Shown: positions 1 to 9,360 of the stretch, in pieces
Numbering within the stretch: position 1 is the stretch's first letter
How the letters are laid out: every line of letters starts with the position of its first letter
From: JBBDWR01 sp040902745
Lineage (GTDB): Bacteria; Actinomycetota; UBA4738; HRBIN12
NCBI GenBank assembly: GCA_040902745.1
Contig: JBBDWR010000015.1
Span: 29,502-93,501 of the forward strand
DNA: 64,000 nucleotides
Reading direction: 5' to 3'
The notes under the pieces: model-generated
Told to the model about the DNA's origin: nothing
Databases searched by the model: none
The model's input: only the letters and a program-made list of their open reading frames with translations
Position numbers and translations under genes: made by a program

Positions 1-23
1 CGCCGACACCCGGCGGGTCCGTC

Positions 24-1331
24 GTGCCAGACGTCGAGCGACGGGTCCACGTGCGCGCCCCGGCACCCGATGCGATCACGGACGTCCTCGAGGTCCACGT
101 GCCGGCGGGGCATCGGATCCTGTGCGTCAGCGACCTCCACCTTCGCCCCGAGCGGACGTCCGCGTCGTCGTGGGCGGTTCCAGAACTCGCCAAGGCGCTC
201 GACGACCTCGAGGGCCCGGCCACGCTGGTGTTCATCGGGGACGTGTTGGAGATGTGGTTCGTCCAGCCCCCGGATGGGACTGGATCGCTGGACGCGCATC
301 CGGATCTGCTCTCGGCGGTCGCACGGTTCCGGGACGCCAATCCCGACCGCAGGGTGCTGCTGGCGATCGGGAACCACGACGGCCGCCTCGGCTGGGACGG
401 CGAACTGCTCGAGGCTGTGGGGACGCGTCTCGGTTGTGAGTTCGCCTTCGCGATCGAGCTGGTCTTGGACGCACCGCGCGGCGAGCGCCGAGTTCGGATC
501 GAGCACGGTCACGCCTACGATCCCGCGAACGCCTTCGAGGACCCACGTGATTCCGGTGAGTCACCGCTCGGGATGCACCTCGTCGAGGAGATCATGCCTC
601 AGGTCTCCTTCGCCGAGCACGGGGCCCTCGACGGCTTCGACCGGCTCGCGAATCCCCGCACGTTCCTCGGGTTCCTCTCGTCCCGCTACTTCTATCGGCG
701 GGTGCTGGGGATCGCGGGCTGGATCGTTATCCCTCTGGCGGTGCTGTATCTCGCAAGGATCTTTCTCTCCCTGTTCTTGATCCTGAGCGGGCAGGCTCGC
801 TCCGGACTGGACTATGCGCTCGGCGATCGATTCATCGGTCTCGACACCGCGCAGCTCCTCGTTCTGTTGGGCGTGTCGGTGGCGGGGATCGTCTTCGCGC
901 GCCGAGGATGGCACCGCGGGGAGTCGAAGGTTGCGTCGATGCGCGGGGAAACGCAGAACGCGAGGACCCGGGATGCGAGCAGGGCATTCATCGATCGAGG
1001 GTTCGCCGGCATGGTCGCGGCACACACACACCACTGCGAGCTGTCGTCGGTGGGCGATGGCTTCTACGCGAACACCGGATCATGTTCACAGGTCGTGGAC
1101 CGGGTCGACGCCCGGTTCCGTCTCCCACACGTCTACCTGCCGAGGATCCAGCTCTCCTGGGTGCTCCTGGAGGCGGGCGACGATTGGACCGTCCGGCTCA
1201 TCGCCGCGCGACGGGAGGTCGACGGCGCCTCCCGGCTCGAACGCCTCGTGGCCGTTCGAACCCAGCGACACCTCCGCGGCGATCCCGTCGAGGTCGCGAA
1301 CTGGCCGAACGGTCCCCTATTGCCCGAGTGA
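24..1331 (+). CDS. Metallophosphoesterase with an internal two-helix membrane insertion
   Basis: A calcineurin-like phosphoesterase of 435 aa from the GTG at 24. Metal-binding motifs are visible in order: D37-L-H39, G72-D73, G116-N-H-D119, H161-G-H163 and a final A-H-T-H-H at 333-337. Two hydrophobic segments (about 229-253 and 275-292) lie between the fourth and fifth motifs, so the catalytic fold brackets a membrane hairpin. Family knowledge predicts a two-metal phosphatase or phosphodiesterase; the substrate is unknown. The frame is open to the window edge, so the true start may lie upstream. It converges on holA with a 7-nt gap. Confidence 0.8.
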   Translation: MPDVERRVHVRAPAPDAITDVLEVHVPAGHRILCVSDLHLRPERTSASSWAVPELAKALDDLEGPATLVFIGDVLEMWFVQPPDGTGSLDAHPDLLSAVARFRDANPDRRVLLAIGNHDGRLGWDGELLEAVGTRLGCEFAFAIELVLDAPRGERRVRIEHGHAYDPANAFEDPRDSGESPLGMHLVEEIMPQVSFAEHGALDGFDRLANPRTFLGFLSSRYFYRRVLGIAGWIVIPLAVLYLARIFLSLFLILSGQARSGLDYALGDRFIGLDTAQLLVLLGVSVAGIVFARRGWHRGESKVASMRGETQNARTRDASRAFIDRGFAGMVAAHTHHCELSSVGDGFYANTGSCSQVVDRVDARFRLPHVYLPRIQLSWVLLEAGDDWTVRLIAARREVDGASRLERLVAVRTQRHLRGDPVEVANWPNGPLLPE

Positions 1332-1338
1332 CGGACGC

Positions 1339-2295
1339 TCACGTGCCGACGGGGATCCGGTCGCCGGCGATCTCTCCGACGAGGGTGGCGAGCACGATCT
1401 CACCGTCGGCGCCGGACTTGAGCGAGCGGTCGGCATCCACGAGGCGGCCGTGGATCTCGATCAACTCGCGCATCGAGAAGCGCCGCGCCTGGTCGCGATA
1501 CCGTCGAGCCTGCCAGTCGAACCGAAGGCCGGCTGCCTTGGCGACCTCCCCCAACGGCAATCGCTCGGGAAGCGCGCGAACCTTCAACAGGTCGCGAACC
1601 CGCGACGCGACGCCCCCGAGGATCATCAGCGGATCGTCTCGACCCTCGAGCATCGAGCGCAGCGCATGCACCGCGCCCGGGAGGTCCTTGCCGAACGCGC
1701 GATCGCACAGGTCCCACATGTGCTGCTCGCCCAGACCACGGAACTGCTCCGCGACGATCTCCGCCGTGATCGCCTGGCCCGGGTAGGCCGATCCGAGCTG
1801 CTCCACCGCCTGTCCCAGCGCCGAGGCCTCCTCGCCCAGGGTGTCCACCAATGCGGTGGCCGCGGGTCCTCCCACGTCCACCCCGTGATCGCGCCCGCGC
1901 TGCACGATCCAACCTGGGAGCTCCTTGCGGACGAGCTTGACCTCCCGGACCTCCCCGACCGGCTCCACCATCTTCACGAGCGCCGCCGGTGGCTTGCCCC
2001 GCTCAGCCGTCGTCACGTTGAACACGAGGATCGCGTCGGGGTCCGGCGCCGCCAGGTAGGCCGCGAGCTCGGAATGGGCTTCCTTCGGCAGCTGGCGGCA
2101 GTCGGTTACGTGCAGAGCTCGAGGCTCGCCGAACAGCGACGGGGTCGCGAGATCGGCCAGCTCGCCTCCCATCCATTCGGCGGCGTCGACCTCGCGCGGT
2201 TCGACCTCGGAGAAGACCTCGAGAGCAGCCTCCCGGAGGAGGAAGGGATCCTCACCCCACAACAGCACGATCGGCGCTCGGTTCACGCGCGGCAT
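1339..2295 (-). CDS. holA: DNA polymerase III subunit delta
   Basis: 318 aa, the usual length for HolA, the clamp-loader subunit that opens the beta sliding clamp during replication. The N-terminus has the typical degenerate P-loop region (LLWGEDPFLLREAA), followed by the domain with a cysteine-containing strand near residue 70 and an all-helical C-terminal collar. Its place downstream of comEA-comEC matches many bacteria. Here a small lipoprotein hydrolase gene lies between comEC and holA, with 13 nt separating the two. The ATG at 2295 is chosen by family length. Confidence 0.93.
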   Translation of the reverse strand: MPRVNRAPIVLLWGEDPFLLREAALEVFSEVEPREVDAAEWMGGELADLATPSLFGEPRALHVTDCRQLPKEAHSELAAYLAAPDPDAILVFNVTTAERGKPPAALVKMVEPVGEVREVKLVRKELPGWIVQRGRDHGVDVGGPAATALVDTLGEEASALGQAVEQLGSAYPGQAITAEIVAEQFRGLGEQHMWDLCDRAFGKDLPGAVHALRSMLEGRDDPLMILGGVASRVRDLLKVRALPERLPLGEVAKAAGLRFDWQARRYRDQARRFSMRELIEIHGRLVDADRSLKSGADGEIVLATLVGEIAGDRIPVGT

Positions 2296-2308
2296 CCTAC
2301 GACCTGCC

Positions 2309-3034
2309 TCATCCGCCGCCTCCTCCCGTCGCCGCGACCGATCCGTCGGCGAACGAGACGATCGTGTCGATCATGTCGGGATGGTCGCTGAGCATCCCGG
2401 TTCCGTGACCGTTCCCGGTCACGATCACCGGTGTCACACCGGCCGCTTCGGCGATCGCGCGCGCTTCCTCGGAAAACGGTTCGTTGTCTTCCGCCGCCGC
2501 GACGAACGTGGGTGTCGTTCCGCGCAAGCCGGCAGCCGCCTGCAGGGCACCGAACGACTGCGACGGCGCCGACAGGCTCACGACCGCGTCGGCGTGCAGT
2601 TGCTCCGCCATGGCGAGGCAAAGCGACGCCCCGAGCGAACCGCCCGCGAGCACCACAGCTCTCGCTCCCGTGTCCCGCGCGTGGTCGACGACGGCACGCA
2701 GATCTTCCTCTCGGTCCTGCTCCGAGGTTCCGCTCGCGTCGTAGGCGATCGCCCGCCACCCGGCCTCCGAGAATCCGGAGGCGAGCTCGTAGAAGTCCTC
2801 CTTGGTGCCATTGGCTCCGTGCGACAGGACCACGACCCTTCGTCCCTCTCCGACTTCGATCGCGTCCAACCCCTCACCGGACGCATTCTCGATCGTGGGC
2901 GACCGCGACCCCGGCGGGGGCGGCTCCGGTTCCCGGTCACACGACAGAAGCGAGAACACGACCGCCGACAGGATCAGCGCACCGGCGACGGGACGCCGCG
3001 ACACGGTCACACGTCCACCGCGTCGAAGGACCAC
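2309..3034 (-). CDS. Lipoprotein alpha/beta hydrolase
   Basis: 241 aa. The N-terminus is a lipoprotein signal: basic residues, a hydrophobic run and the lipobox L-L-S-C with C32 as the lipidation site, then a proline-rich linker. The rest is an alpha/beta hydrolase: oxyanion region L-S-H-G near 70-73, nucleophile motif G-G-S-L-G with S133, a probable acid at E182/D183 and H210 in G-N-G-H-G. It should act as an esterase, lipase or dienelactone-hydrolase-like enzyme anchored outside the membrane; the substrate is not evident. A second GTG at residue 9 (3010) is an alternative start. The C-terminus ends in a short glycine run. Confidence 0.8.
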   Translation of the reverse strand: MVLRRGGRVTVSRRPVAGALILSAVVFSLLSCDREPEPPPPGSRSPTIENASGEGLDAIEVGEGRRVVVLSHGANGTKEDFYELASGFSEAGWRAIAYDASGTSEQDREEDLRAVVDHARDTGARAVVLAGGSLGASLCLAMAEQLHADAVVSLSAPSQSFGALQAAAGLRGTTPTFVAAAEDNEPFSEEARAIAEAAGVTPVIVTGNGHGTGMLSDHPDMIDTIVSFADGSVAATGGGGG

Positions 3035-3127
3035 CCGGCGCGACAGAACGGTGGTCGATCCTCCACGTTCGCCTCTCTCACCGGCATCCGGATCGCACAG
3101 TATGCGCGAGACGGCCAGCGACGTCGA

Positions 3128-5527
3128 CTACCGCTCGACGACGACGGAGACGGGGCCCTGCCCACCCAACGTCACCGTGATATCGCCGTGCTCGTCGGTC
3201 CGCCAGACCTGCGCCCCCGTCGCTTCGATCGCGTCGAGAGTCGATGGCACCGGATGCCCGTAGGAGTTCTCACCCACGCTCACGATCGCCGTGGCCGCAT
3301 CGACCGCCTGGAAGAACTCCGGAACGGATGTCGCGGCGCCGTGGTGGGGCACCTTGAGCACGTCGGCGCGCAGATCGACGCCAGCCTCCAGCATCGCCTC
3401 CTGGGCGGGTTCCTCCGGCTCCGTCGCGAACAGCACGACCCGTCCCCGCCAGGCCACGCGCAACACCAGCGCGTCGTTGTTGAGGTCGGACTCCGTCCCG
3501 GAGAAGCACGCCACCGGGGAGAGCACGTCGATGCGCATGTCGCCGACCACGTACGCGGCTCCCGCTCGCGGGTGGCGGATCGGGACGTGTTCGTCGGCGA
3601 TCGCGTCGAGCAGTTGCGGCCGAAGGGCTCCCTCTTGATCGGGACACCCGGGTTCGAGCACCGTGCCGACTTTGAAGCGTGCGAGCACCGCGGGGAGCCC
3701 GACGATATGGTCGGCGTGCGGATGGGACGCCACGACCAGGTCCAACCGCCGGACACCGAGCGTCGCGAGGTCGGTCGCCACCTCGTCGGTATCCGGTCCG
3801 CCGTCGATCAGGACTCGAGCGCCTCCCGGAGAGCTGACGAGCGCGGCGTCCCCCTGACCGACATCGAAAAAGCGCACCTCGAGTCCATCGTCGGGGGGTC
3901 CGGCACCGAGGGCGACCCACCACGCGAACGTCGGGGCGATCACGATCGCACACAGCACCGCCGTTCGGGAGAACCGCCGGCCGCTGCGGAGACGCCACGC
4001 GATCGCGAGCACCGCCACAGTGCCCAACACCAGCACGGGGACCCCACCGCCCGACGCCAACGTGGGTATCGGCGCCTTTGCCGAACGGTCCGCCACGAAC
4101 TCCAGCCCTCGGATCGGCACGAGTGCGAAGGGAACGATCGCACGCCCCAGCGGCTCCCAGACGAGGTGCGCAGCGGCAGCCCCCGAACCCAGGAGCATCG
4201 ACGGCGCGACGAGACCGAAGGCGGCCAGATTCGCCGCTACCGTTGTTCCCGGTACCTCGCGGAAATGGAACAGGAGCACGGGAGTCACACCGAGCTGTGC
4301 CGCGAGGGTGGTACCCGCGGCCAACGCGAGCGGATGTGGCAGCAACGACAGCCTGTCGGCGATCGGGGTCGCCAGGGCAACAAGACCGACGGTGGCCGCT
4401 ACGGAGAGCTGGAAGCCGATCGACCACACCAGCCAGGGGTCGAGCACGAGCAGCGTGAGCACCGCTCCCCCGACCAGCGCTGCACCCGAGCGAGGCCTGC
4501 CCGACACGGCGCCCAACAGGCCGAACCCGGCCATCACCCCGGCGCGGAGCACCGATGGCTCGCCGCCGGTGACGAGCACCACCCACGAGACGACACCGAC
4601 CCCGAGCACGAATCGCGCCTTGGGCGGCAGACGCAGCAGGCCGGCGAACCAGAGCGCGGGGGCGAGAACCATCACGACGTTCCCGCCCGACGCGACCAGC
4701 AGATGTCCCAGCCCCGCGGCATCGAAGTCGCGTTCGAGGGCCGGGTCGAGATCGGCATCGTCGCCGAGCGCCAGGCCCATGAGGAGCCCCGCCTCTCGTT
4801 GGGGAAGCAACGCCCGAAAGGATCTCCGCGCCGCGTTCCGGAACGACTGTGCCGCTCGGATGATCACATTGTCGGACGGTCCCAGTCGCCGGACCTCGCC
4901 GGCGCTCACCAACACGCCGATCCCCCGCCGATGCAACGCGGTGCGGAAACCGAGGTCGTCGGGCACCTCGAGGGCGCCTTCGATCGCCACACGATCGCCA
5001 CGCTCGAGGCCTGCAGGGATCGGTTCGCTCCCGGAGATCCACACCCGTTCGCGAACCACGACCACGCGGTCGTCGGTCTCGAGGACACCGACGTCGGCGA
5101 TCGCCGACCATCCATAGGGACCGGGTGTCGGATCGGTACGCAGGGACGCCTCGAGACGCACCGATGCGGGCACTGTTCGCACCAGTACCCCTGCTTGGAG
5201 CCTGGCCTGCGCGACGCCAGCCCACCCGATCCCGAACAGGGCGAGGGCGACCACGATCAGCGCAACGACTCCCAGCGCGCCGGGTCGGTCGCCGTCGTCG
5301 CCCCGCAGAGCGGTGGTGATCGGGGACTCGTCGTCGGCTCCGGCGCGCAGAGCGATCTGCGCGGGCATCGGCCCGGCGCCGGCCGGGCTCGCCACGAGGG
5401 CGCCGATCGATCCGGCCGCCCCGAGCACCAACCAGCCCCATGCCGGCGCGAACCGCCCGATCAGCGGCCACGCTAGGAGTCCGGTCGCGAATGCGACGGC
5501 GCCCGCGGGCAGCAGCTGGCCCGCCAC
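3128..5527 (-). CDS. comEC: DNA internalization channel / competence protein ComEC (Rec2)
   Basis: 799 aa with the ComEC layout. Two N-terminal membrane helices precede an OB-like soluble segment, then comes the multi-helix competence domain (about 225-500), and a metallo-beta-lactamase-like domain follows from about 550. That domain shows F-F-D-V-G-Q-G-D-A and S-H-P-H-A-D-H, the metal-ligand motif of the putative exonuclease of the DNA-uptake channel. It is encoded 1 nt after comEA and probably translated with it. No type IV pilus genes lie in the window, so functional transformation cannot be inferred from this pair alone. Confidence 0.92.
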   Translation of the reverse strand: MAGQLLPAGAVAFATGLLAWPLIGRFAPAWGWLVLGAAGSIGALVASPAGAGPMPAQIALRAGADDESPITTALRGDDGDRPGALGVVALIVVALALFGIGWAGVAQARLQAGVLVRTVPASVRLEASLRTDPTPGPYGWSAIADVGVLETDDRVVVVRERVWISGSEPIPAGLERGDRVAIEGALEVPDDLGFRTALHRRGIGVLVSAGEVRRLGPSDNVIIRAAQSFRNAARRSFRALLPQREAGLLMGLALGDDADLDPALERDFDAAGLGHLLVASGGNVVMVLAPALWFAGLLRLPPKARFVLGVGVVSWVVLVTGGEPSVLRAGVMAGFGLLGAVSGRPRSGAALVGGAVLTLLVLDPWLVWSIGFQLSVAATVGLVALATPIADRLSLLPHPLALAAGTTLAAQLGVTPVLLFHFREVPGTTVAANLAAFGLVAPSMLLGSGAAAAHLVWEPLGRAIVPFALVPIRGLEFVADRSAKAPIPTLASGGGVPVLVLGTVAVLAIAWRLRSGRRFSRTAVLCAIVIAPTFAWWVALGAGPPDDGLEVRFFDVGQGDAALVSSPGGARVLIDGGPDTDEVATDLATLGVRRLDLVVASHPHADHIVGLPAVLARFKVGTVLEPGCPDQEGALRPQLLDAIADEHVPIRHPRAGAAYVVGDMRIDVLSPVACFSGTESDLNNDALVLRVAWRGRVVLFATEPEEPAQEAMLEAGVDLRADVLKVPHHGAATSVPEFFQAVDAATAIVSVGENSYGHPVPSTLDAIEATGAQVWRTDEHGDITVTLGGQGPVSVVVER

Positions 5528-5528
5528 G

Positions 5529-6167
5529 TCAGATCGTCACGTGGTCGCGGATCTCCTCCAACGTGGCGGGACCGATGCCGCTGACGTCCTCCAGTTCGTC
5601 GATCGCGCCGAAGGGGCCGTTCTCGGTGCGGTAGTCGATGATCGCCTGCGCGAGCACCTCCCCGATCCCGGAGAGCTCTTCGAGCTCGGTGGCGTCGGCG
5701 GTGTTGACGTCGATCTGATCGTCCGCGGGATCGGAGACGTCTGCCGGCAGGTCCGCGGTCGCCCCACCCCGAGCGGGCACGACGATCTGTGTGCCGTCGG
5801 CCAGCGGCGCAGCCAGATTGAGCCCGTCGAGAACCGCGCGGGGTGATGCTCCCCGCGCGGCATCGATCGCGTCGATCACCCGGTCGCCCGGTGTGAACTC
5901 GTACACACCGGGCCGGCGAACCTGCCCGGCGACGTGCACGAAGATGGACGCGTCCGAAGCGGTCGCCGTGGGCGCCGCCAGGGGGACCACGTCACCGACC
6001 GGGGCAGCAGCACCCGCCACCTGCTGCACCGCGACCGTGGCCGGGAGCGAACGGACGTACCACACCCCCGCGGCGCCGACGAGACCCAGGACCAAAGCCA
6101 CCAGTCCTGCCAGCTCACGCCGCGACAGCGTCGCCAGACGATCGCGGATCGACAGTTCGGACGACAT
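5529..6167 (-). CDS. comEA: Competence DNA-binding protein ComEA
   Basis: 212 aa. A single membrane helix (about 18-40) anchors an extracellular part with an SLBB domain (about 75-128, motif G-Q-V-x-x-P-G-V-Y) and a C-terminal double helix-hairpin-helix (about 148-212) with V-N-T-A, G-I-G and the second hairpin S-G-I-G-P. The family binds incoming dsDNA and delivers it to ComEC. The ATG at 6167 has a GGGAGGG-type ribosome site upstream. An acidic, Asp-rich linker separates SLBB from HhH. Confidence 0.93.
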   Translation of the reverse strand: MSSELSIRDRLATLSRRELAGLVALVLGLVGAAGVWYVRSLPATVAVQQVAGAAAPVGDVVPLAAPTATASDASIFVHVAGQVRRPGVYEFTPGDRVIDAIDAARGASPRAVLDGLNLAAPLADGTQIVVPARGGATADLPADVSDPADDQIDVNTADATELEELSGIGEVLAQAIIDYRTENGPFGAIDELEDVSGIGPATLEEIRDHVTI

Positions 6168-6262
6168 CGCACCCTCCCGCTCTGGACATCGGGAGAGGAC
6201 GGCTGAAACGATACGCCCGGGCGCGGGGGGACGCAGTACGCTGCGTCACACCAAAGGGATCG

Positions 6263-8710
6263 CTAGCGCTTCGTGACGAAGTTGACGAGCTTGGGAGCGC
6301 GGACGATCACCTTCGCAAGCTCGCGGCCCTCGAGCGCGCGCCGGGCATTCTCCGACGCCCTCGCGATCTGCTCGATCGCCGTCTCATCGGCACCGGACTC
6401 GATCTCGATCCGGTCGCGCACCTTGCCGTCGACCTGCACGACGAGGGTGATCCGATCCCGCGTGGTCAGGGCGGGATCGAACGACGGCCACGGTGCGCGA
6501 TGCACACTCTCCGGATGGTCGAGCGCCTCACGCCACAGCTCCTCTGCGAGGAACGGCGCAAACGGGGCGAGCAGCAACGTCAACGCCTCGGCCGCCTGGC
6601 GTCCCCCGGCGCCAGCGTCGAGCGCCGCTCGCAGCTCGTTCGAAAGCACCTGAAGCTTGGAGATCGCAACGTTGAAACGGAACCGTTCGAGGTCCTCCGT
6701 GACGCCCTGCACCGTCCTGTGCTGGGTCCGCGTCAGCGCTCCGGATTGCTCCGCATCGGAGGCGGCCGCGTCGAACACGGCGGCGTACACGCGACCGAGC
6801 CACGACGTGACACCGGGACGCCGATCGCCCTCCGGCGCGATCAACTTCCAGTCGATGTCGTCCTCGAACGGGCCCGCGAACAGCATCATCACGCGCATCG
6901 TGTCGGCCCCCCACGCCTGCACGATCGGCATCGGCTCCACGATGTTGCCCTTGGTCTTGGACATCGACGCTCCGTCGAAGATCACCTGTCCCTGATTCAT
7001 CAGGCGCGGGAACGGCTCGGTGAACCCCACGAGCCCCATGTCGTGCAGCACCTTCGTGAAGAACCGGGAGTAGAGCAGGTGCAAGATCGCGTGCTCGACC
7101 CCGCCCGTGTACTGCCCGACGGGCATCCATCGCGCTACGGCGTCGGGATCGAACGGGCCCGACGCTTCGCGCGGCGAGCAGTACCGGAGGAAGTACCAAC
7201 TGGAGTCGACGAAGGTGTCGATCGTGTCGGTGTCGCGGGTCGCAGGGCCTTTGCAGATCGGACAGGTCGTGTGCACGAACCCCTCGTGGCGCGCGAGCGG
7301 AGACTGACCCCCCGGTCGGAAGTCGACATCTTCGGGCAGCAGCACGGGCAACTGATCATCGGGAACGACCACCTCACCGTGGTCGGGACAGTGCACGATC
7401 GGGATCGGGGCCCCCCAGTAGCGCTGGCGGGAGATCAGCCAATCCCGCAGGCGATAGGACACCGACGCCTCGCCTCGTGCCTGTTGCTGCAGCCACGCCG
7501 TGACCGTGGCGATGCTCTGCGGAGACCGCTCGCCGTCGAAGGGACCGGAGTTGACCATCACGCCCTCGGCAGCGAAGGCCTCCGTCATCTCCTGGGGATC
7601 CAGGTGTTCGGATCCCGGCTGGATCACGATGCGTACGGGCAGGTCGTGCTCCCGCGCGAACTCGAAATCGCGCTGGTCGTGCGCCGGGACGGCCATCACC
7701 GCACCGGTCCCGTACTCCATCAATACGTAGGGTGCCACGAAGGCCGGTACCTTCTCCCCGTTGACGGGGTTCACGACGTGGACCCCGAGCGCGATCCCCT
7801 CCCGAGTCTCTGCTTGCTCCTTGTCCGTCAGCGGCGTCACCTGCTGACGGTTGAGCAACGCCTCGACCTGGTCCCAGGTGCCACCCGCCTTGGCGAGCTC
7901 GGGAACCATCGGGTGTTCGGGGGCGAACACGAAGAAGGTCACACCCCACAGCGTGTCCGGACGCGTGGTGAACACCTCGACCGTATTTCCCGTCTCGGCG
8001 ATCTCGAAGGTGACCGTCGCTCCCTCGGACCGGCCGATCCAGTTCCGCTGCATGGTCAGCACGCGCTCGGGCCACTCGGTCAGCTGGTCCATGTCGTCGA
8101 GCAGGCGCTGTGCGTAGTCGGTGATCCGGAAGAACCACTGGGTCAGATCCTTGCGGACCACCACCGACCCGCAGCGCTCGCACGTGCCGTCCTTGACCTG
8201 CTCGTTGGCGAGGACGGTCTGATCGTGCGGACACCAGTTGGCCGCGGCGGTCTTGCGATAGGCGAGCCCACGTTCGAAGAACCGGGAGAACAGCCATTGT
8301 GTCCACCGGTAGTACTCCGGATCGCAGGTGTTCAGGCGCCGCGACCAGTCGAAGGACATCCCCATCCGCCGGAAGCTCGTGGCCTGTTGCTCGACGTTGG
8401 CGTAGGTCCACTCCTTGGGGTGGATGCCCCGCTTGATCGCGGCGTTCTCCGCCGGCAGTCCGAACGCGTCCCACCCGATCGGATGCAGCACGTCGTTGCC
8501 CTGCATCGCCTTGTATCGCGCCACCGCGTCCCCACCCGAGAATGCTTCCGCGTGCCCCATGTGCAGGTCGCCGGACGGGTAGGGGAACATGTCGAGCGCG
8601 TAGAACCGAGGTCGGTCGTCGCGCGGATCGTCGCTCGCGCGGTAGAGCCCCTCGGCTTCCCAGCGCTCGATCCACTTGGGCTCGATCTCGGATGGTTCGT
8701 AACGGGCCAT
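6263..8710 (-). CDS. leuS: Leucyl-tRNA synthetase
   Basis: 815 aa from the ATG at 8710. Class Ia synthetase: H-M-G-H (50-53) is the HIGH motif. A zinc-ribbon-like pair of cysteines (C-E-R-C) and a CP1 editing domain lie mid-protein, the KMSKS equivalent reads M-S-K-T-K, and the anticodon-binding domain is at the C-terminus. The start M-A-R-Y-E-P matches the family. A TAGCAT hexamer sits 10 nt before it, suggesting a very short leader; the in-frame ATG at 8722 would overlap that hexamer. The frame stays open further upstream but runs over the divergent gene at 8854, so that extension is rejected. Confidence 0.95.
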   Translation of the reverse strand: MARYEPSEIEPKWIERWEAEGLYRASDDPRDDRPRFYALDMFPYPSGDLHMGHAEAFSGGDAVARYKAMQGNDVLHPIGWDAFGLPAENAAIKRGIHPKEWTYANVEQQATSFRRMGMSFDWSRRLNTCDPEYYRWTQWLFSRFFERGLAYRKTAAANWCPHDQTVLANEQVKDGTCERCGSVVVRKDLTQWFFRITDYAQRLLDDMDQLTEWPERVLTMQRNWIGRSEGATVTFEIAETGNTVEVFTTRPDTLWGVTFFVFAPEHPMVPELAKAGGTWDQVEALLNRQQVTPLTDKEQAETREGIALGVHVVNPVNGEKVPAFVAPYVLMEYGTGAVMAVPAHDQRDFEFAREHDLPVRIVIQPGSEHLDPQEMTEAFAAEGVMVNSGPFDGERSPQSIATVTAWLQQQARGEASVSYRLRDWLISRQRYWGAPIPIVHCPDHGEVVVPDDQLPVLLPEDVDFRPGGQSPLARHEGFVHTTCPICKGPATRDTDTIDTFVDSSWYFLRYCSPREASGPFDPDAVARWMPVGQYTGGVEHAILHLLYSRFFTKVLHDMGLVGFTEPFPRLMNQGQVIFDGASMSKTKGNIVEPMPIVQAWGADTMRVMMLFAGPFEDDIDWKLIAPEGDRRPGVTSWLGRVYAAVFDAAASDAEQSGALTRTQHRTVQGVTEDLERFRFNVAISKLQVLSNELRAALDAGAGGRQAAEALTLLLAPFAPFLAEELWREALDHPESVHRAPWPSFDPALTTRDRITLVVQVDGKVRDRIEIESGADETAIEQIARASENARRALEGRELAKVIVRAPKLVNFVTKR

Positions 8711-8841
8711 GATGCGGGCCATGCTACCGAAGGGCTCCCGATACTCGCTGAGGCCCCGTGGATGTCGCGAGGATGTAGCGGTGCGGTAACGGTCCCGCAA
8801 CGAGCCGCCAGTGCCCCTGGTGGCCGCCCGGCATCGTCCCC

Positions 8842-8847
8842 TACGGT
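8842..8847 (+). promoter_or_regulatory. -10 element of a leaderless transcript
   Basis: TACGGT ends 6 nt before the ATG at 8854. No ribosome-binding site lies in between, so the mRNA probably begins at or next to the start codon. Confidence 0.5.
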
Positions 8848-8853
8848 CGGCTG

Positions 8854-9360
8854 ATGAGAACCGTGGCAGAGCAACGACGTCGGGAACGCCTGCAAACTGC
8901 AGCCGTGCTGATCGGGCTCGCATGGGTCATCTACGTCGTGGGGATGGGCAACACAGCATTCTCGGAGATGCACAGCGGCCATCCCTGCGATGAGAACCTG
9001 CTTCGTGGATTCGATAATTGTGGTGACCGATGGCTCTGGATCACGGTGCTCACGGTCTCAGCGCTCGTGCTCGTCATCTTGATCGCCGGCGTCGGGTTCC
9101 TTGCGCACTCGAGTGCCGACGCCCGGTACGCAGCGCTCGTGTTCTGCGCTATGGCGCTTCCGATCGCGGCGTGGATCTGGATCCTCGCCAGTCCCCCGCC
9201 GGTGGCCGTGCAACCGAAGGTTGCTGCGCTGGCATGGCTTGGTCCCGTTGCAGCGATGATCGCCCACCCACTCCTGCGCGTTTGGCAGCGGCTGGTCGCG
9301 GCCGTCGTCCTGTGCCTGCCCGCGTTGGCGACCTGGAGTATCGGCCCGACGGTTCTCTAG
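8854..9360 (+). CDS. Small integral membrane protein, unknown function
   Basis: 168 aa, not recognised. About four hydrophobic helices are visible (roughly 15-33, 58-80, 90-110 and 118-165, the last probably two). A short external loop after helix 1 holds two cysteines (C46 and C57) that could form a disulphide. It is divergent from leuS and its stop codon overlaps that of the GGDEF-EAL gene through a shared CTAG. The start is supported by a TACGGT element 6 nt upstream. Confidence 0.65.
   Translation: MRTVAEQRRRERLQTAAVLIGLAWVIYVVGMGNTAFSEMHSGHPCDENLLRGFDNCGDRWLWITVLTVSALVLVILIAGVGFLAHSSADARYAALVFCAMALPIAAWIWILASPPPVAVQPKVAALAWLGPVAAMIAHPLLRVWQRLVAAVVLCLPALATWSIGPTVL

Noticed and set aside
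2381..5476. Very long plus-strand open frame (1031 codons) opposite comEC and the lipoprotein hydrolase
   Set aside because: Arg/Pro/His-rich translation typical of the antisense of GC-rich genes, while the minus strand encodes clear ComEC.
8711..8923. Open extension of leuS to an ATG at 8923
   Set aside because: The added residues have no family similarity, are arginine-rich and overlap the divergent gene at 8854; the synthetase starts at M-A-R-Y.
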